A DNA stretch of 8,011 nucleotides. It comes from Propionibacteriaceae bacterium (GTDB taxonomy: Bacteria > Actinomycetota > Actinomycetes > Propionibacteriales > Propionibacteriaceae). The DNA is taken from contig WQYJ01000085.1 of assembly GCA_009781325.1 (NCBI GenBank), positions 1 through 8,011 of the forward strand, read 5' to 3'. Shown one piece after another: positions 5,759 to 8,011 of this stretch (the stretch's first letter is position 1; each line of letters begins with the position of its first letter). The notes beneath the pieces are model-generated. The model did no database searches, was not told the origin of the DNA, and worked only from the letters and a program-made list of their open reading frames with translations. The position numbers and the translations under genes were made by a program.

Positions 5759-7858
5759 GTGGCAGATGAAAGATCGGGAGATGCCCGCGGAAAACGCGGA
5801 AGTTCATCTGGCTCACGCAGTCCGCATTCATCGGCGGGATCTCGCCGCAAGACAGAGTGGACAGGGTCCTCAGGTTACAAACCGAAGACCTCCTCCTCGC
5901 GGGGATATGGTGACCGTAGCCGGTCCTCGCAGGGTGACAGACCGGCATGGAAGAAAGATACCGGCGAGCGTTCATCGGCCCCGCGTGAGTATGGGGATCG
6001 CCGCCCTCGCGAGTTTGATGACAGACAGGATCACCCGAGATACGGCAGATCTGACCGACCACACCGCAGCGGAGAAGATCAGCCTCGCCGCCGAGACGAT
6101 GATCGCCCGAGCTTTGATCGTGGGGATCGTCAGGATCGACCCAGGTACGATCGCGGGGATCGACCGCGAGGAGATCGCCCCAGGTACGATCGCCAGGATC
6201 GCCCTAGGTTTGATCGTGGAGATCGGCCAAATCAGGATCGTCAGGATCGTCCGAGGTACGACCGTGGGGATCGTCCGAGTCAGGATCGACCCAGGTACGA
6301 CCGTGGGGATCGTCCGAGTCAGGATCGACCCAGGTACGACCGTGGGGATCGTCCGAGTCAGGATCGACCCAGGTACGACCGTCAGGATCGCCCGCGAGAG
6401 GATCGCCCCAGGTATGATCGCGGGGATCGACCAAATCAGGATCGTCAGGATCGACCCAGGTACGACCGTCAGGATCGCCCGCGAGGGGATCGCCAAGACC
6501 GTCCTAGATATGATCGTCAAGATCGACAGGATCGGCCTCGCTACGATCGTCAAGATAAGCCTAGGTACGACCGTCAGGATCGGCCCAGCCAGGATCGTCC
6601 AAGGTATGATCGCCAAGACCGCCCTCGCTTTGACCGTCAAGATAGACCCAGATACGACCGTCAGGACCGTGCGGACCGTCATGACCGCGAATCTGGTGAT
6701 CGCCAAGACCGCCCTCGCTTTGATCGCCAAGATCGTCCGAGATACGACCGCAACGATCGCAGCGGCGGTGACCGAAGGCCGTACCGTTCAGATGATCGCC
6801 CCAGATATCGCAGCGATGACCGGGATAGGCCTCGCAGGGACGACAAACCCCCGCGTTTCGAGGGCGGCAGGCAAGATTTCTCAGGTGAGGATCGCCCGCG
6901 CAGGTTCAGTGATTCACGCCCATCAGGTTCGCGGGACACCCATTCCAGCCGAGCAGGCGATTCCCGACCGCCGCGCTTCCGTGACGACCGTCCGAGGCGC
7001 CCGCGCGAGGATCGACCCACCCCTCCTGGTTTGGAGCCGCGTCCGGATGAACCGCCGACCCCGGAGCTTCCAGAAGATGCGAAGATGCCCCGTGGTATGA
7101 AGGCTGAACTGAAGAGTCTGTCATCAGAGATGGCTCAGATCGTCGGCGCTCATCTGATGATGGTTCCGCTGCTAATCGACGATGACCCTGAACTGGCCTA
7201 CCGCCATGCTGAGGCTGCTCGCTGCCGGGCTGCTCGCCTTCCGATCACCCGTGAAGCTACCGCTGAAGCCGCCTATGCAGCCGGAATGTTTGAGGAAGCG
7301 TTGACTCAGTTCAAGACTCTGCGCAGGATGACTGGTTCGCCTGATGTCATTCCTGCCATGGTGGATTGCCTGCGCGCGCTCGGTAAGTACCGGGAAGCCT
7401 TGGAATTGGCAGACAGCGGTTCACGTGAGATTGAAGACCCCTCGATGGCGATTGAGTTGCTGATTGTCACTGCTGGTGTTCGGGTAGACATGGGCCAGCG
7501 CGAGGAAGGGATGCGCCTGTTGCGCCGTGAAATTGAGCGGCCTACGATGCGTCACCCTCAGCTTGCCCAGGCTCGCCTGCTGTTTGCCTATGGAGATTTG
7601 CTATCCCAAGCAGGTGACACAGCAGGGGCCTATCACTGCTTCTCTATTGCCGCCAGCCTGGATCCCAGTGAAACTACAGCAGCCTTTAGCCGCCTTGATG
7701 AGATGGATGGAGTCACCTTCGAACTCGACGAATCAGAGTTTGTCGATGAGGACACCGACATCGACGACTCCGATGATGACGAGCTTCCTGAAGACTTTGA
7801 GGAAATCGAAGACAGCGAAGAAATCGAAGACAGCGAAGAGGACGGTGAGGAGGCGTAG
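5759..7858 (+). CDS. TPR-domain protein with Arg/Asp-rich repeat N-terminus and acidic tail
   Basis: 699 residues from GTG 5759, with GAAAGGA (5745-5751) 7 nt before it. Residues 1-110 are Ser/Arg/Gly-rich and basic. Residues ~118-335 are a low-complexity block built on DRQDRPRYDRGDRP-like units. Residues ~336-435 stay Arg/Asp/Pro-rich without regular spacing. From Met443 a folded helical core begins: DPELAYRHAEAARCRAARLP (475-494), AAYAAGMFEEALTQFKTLRR (504-523), ALGKYREALELAD (540-552) and further TPR-like helices to ~640. Residues ~655-699 are strongly acidic. The core matches the TPR protein that precedes the HAD phosphatase and TlyA in actinobacteria (Rv1691-like, from memory); its function is not established. 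The charged repeats resemble the disordered tails of RNA helicases and RNase E, so RNA or ribosome binding or condensate formation is a reasonable inference only. There is no signal peptide or membrane segment, so it should be cytoplasmic. It is followed 2 nt later by the HAD gene. Confidence 0.9.
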   Translation: MADERSGDARGKRGSSSGSRSPHSSAGSRRKTEWTGSSGYKPKTSSSRGYGDRSRSSQGDRPAWKKDTGERSSAPREYGDRRPREFDDRQDHPRYGRSDRPHRSGEDQPRRRDDDRPSFDRGDRQDRPRYDRGDRPRGDRPRYDRQDRPRFDRGDRPNQDRQDRPRYDRGDRPSQDRPRYDRGDRPSQDRPRYDRGDRPSQDRPRYDRQDRPREDRPRYDRGDRPNQDRQDRPRYDRQDRPRGDRQDRPRYDRQDRQDRPRYDRQDKPRYDRQDRPSQDRPRYDRQDRPRFDRQDRPRYDRQDRADRHDRESGDRQDRPRFDRQDRPRYDRNDRSGGDRRPYRSDDRPRYRSDDRDRPRRDDKPPRFEGGRQDFSGEDRPRRFSDSRPSGSRDTHSSRAGDSRPPRFRDDRPRRPREDRPTPPGLEPRPDEPPTPELPEDAKMPRGMKAELKSLSSEMAQIVGAHLMMVPLLIDDDPELAYRHAEAARCRAARLPITREATAEAAYAAGMFEEALTQFKTLRRMTGSPDVIPAMVDCLRALGKYREALELADSGSREIEDPSMAIELLIVTAGVRVDMGQREEGMRLLRREIERPTMRHPQLAQARLLFAYGDLLSQAGDTAGAYHCFSIAASLDPSETTAAFSRLDEMDGVTFELDESEFVDEDTDIDDSDDDELPEDFEEIEDSEEIEDSEEDGEEA
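6110..6770 (+). repeat. Degenerate Arg-Asp-rich coding repeat block
   Basis: About 660 bp of in-frame imperfect repeats inside the TPR gene, encoding residues ~118-335. Units of about 8 to 18 residues combine RPRYDR or RPRFDR with GDRP, QDRP, SQDRP and NQDRQDRP. Unit lengths are always multiples of three bases, so the frame is kept. Copies vary mainly at third codon positions except in the central perfect array, suggesting old repeats with a recent local expansion. Asp-Arg is mostly written GATCG, giving very dense GATC sites. Confidence 0.9.
6256..6372 (+). repeat. Three perfect tandem copies of a 39-bp unit
   Basis: Units 6256-6294, 6295-6333 and 6334-6372 are identical in all 39 bases, and the first 10 bases of a fourth copy follow. 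Each encodes 13 residues, RYDRGDRPSQDRP. Identity at third positions, in contrast to the surrounding degenerate repeats, indicates recent slippage or unequal crossing-over; copy number may vary between strains. Confidence 0.95.
7802..7837 (+). repeat. Perfect 18-bp tandem duplication in the acidic tail
   Basis: The unit gaaatcgaagacagcgaa occurs at 7802-7819 and again at 7820-7837 without change, encoding EIEDSE twice (residues 682-693). It is in frame and lengthens the acidic C-terminus of the TPR protein. Confidence 0.95.
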
Positions 7859-7860
7859 GA

Positions 7861-8011
7861 GTGGCTCAGCTCGTTGATGCCTATGACCTGGTCGGCTTTG
7901 ACCTGGATGGAGTCATCTATCGAGGAGCGGATGCGGTTCCGTACGCCGCCGAAACCATTTCTGAACTTCATCGCCGCGGAATCCATGTTGGCTTTATGAC
8001 GAACAACGCCC
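7861..8011 (+). CDS. HAD-superfamily (subclass IIA, NagD-like) phosphatase, 5' part
   Basis: The first 50 codons of a gene that continues past the window. The GTG start at 7861 follows GAGGAGG (7847-7853) with 7-nt spacing, inside the last codons of the TPR gene, and begins 2 nt after that gene's stop. FDLDGVIYRG (13-22) is HAD motif I, with presumed nucleophile Asp14 and acid/base Asp16. FMTNNA (45-50) is the motif II region with Thr47, typical of NagD/4-nitrophenylphosphatase-like enzymes. In M. tuberculosis the gene in this position, Rv1692, is described as a glycerol-3-phosphate phosphatase in polar lipid recycling. The same activity is possible here, but the cap domain that sets specificity is not in the window. 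Tight coupling to the TPR gene indicates one operon. Confidence 0.9.
   Translation, partial: MAQLVDAYDLVGFDLDGVIYRGADAVPYAAETISELHRRGIHVGFMTNNA

Noticed and set aside
6256..6372. CRISPR-like regular repeats
   Set aside because: The units are contiguous with no unique spacers, in frame with a protein, and no cas gene is near.
5972..6730. 252-codon minus-strand open frame with ILTVVPGS-like periodicity
   Set aside because: It is a by-product of the stop-free coding repeat; no start signal or recognisable domain.
5766..7100. 444-codon open frame in the shifted plus frame of the TPR gene
   Set aside because: It overlaps the TPR gene, has no ribosome-binding site of its own, encodes only repeat-derived Ile/Val/Arg-rich sequence and loses the conserved TPR core and the tight link to the HAD gene.

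Overview
The window looks like chromosomal DNA from an actinobacterium (Actinomycetota) of moderate GC, roughly mid-to-high 50s percent by eye. The main evidence is the right end. A TPR-domain protein with a conserved C-terminal core sits directly upstream of a HAD hydrolase, which is the actinobacterial arrangement I know from the M. tuberculosis Rv1691-Rv1692-(tlyA-ppnK-recN) region. GTG starts preceded by purine-rich ribosome-binding sites also fit. I cannot name the genus; a family such as Actinomycetaceae or Bifidobacteriaceae is only a guess.

Layout. (1) 1-3910, + strand: the 3' part of a sugar uptake and catabolism operon. It holds the C-terminal tail of a periplasmic sugar-binding protein (cut by the window edge), a double-domain ABC ATPase of the RbsA/MglA type, a short SIS-domain phosphosugar isomerase-like protein without CBS domains, and a xylulokinase-like FGGY kinase. 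Gaps of 6, 2 and 24 nt indicate one transcript. No permease lies in the visible part, so it must be upstream or elsewhere. (2) 3907-5599, - strand: two tandem TauE/SafE-family membrane permeases about two-thirds identical to each other, a local duplication forming a two-gene operon. The stop codon of the second gene interlocks with that of the kinase in a shared CTAG. (3) 5600-5758: a 159-nt divergent intergenic region. (4) 5759-8011, + strand: a 699-residue protein with an Arg/Asp-rich repetitive N-terminal half, an actinobacterial TPR core and an acidic tail, followed 2 nt later by the start of a NagD-like (HAD subclass IIA) phosphatase that runs off the window.

How the genes fit together. 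In the sugar operon the ABC transporter would bring in a sugar or sugar alcohol, the FGGY kinase would phosphorylate a ketose (probably a ketopentose) and the SIS protein would isomerise or otherwise handle a sugar phosphate on the way to the pentose phosphate pathway. The substrate cannot be read from the sequence, and several active-site differences make plain 'xylulose' and plain 'arabinose 5-phosphate' labels unsafe. The TauE pair probably exports or imports small (organo)sulfur anions or carboxylates, but no sulfur gene lies nearby. The TPR/HAD pair is a conserved housekeeping-type neighbourhood of unknown joint role.

Most unusual are the Arg-Asp repeat block, with three perfect 39-bp copies and about 42 GATC sites in about 770 bp, and the non-canonical active-site residues of the SIS protein. 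I saw no mobile element, CRISPR array, tRNA or rRNA, and no clearly new multi-gene system.
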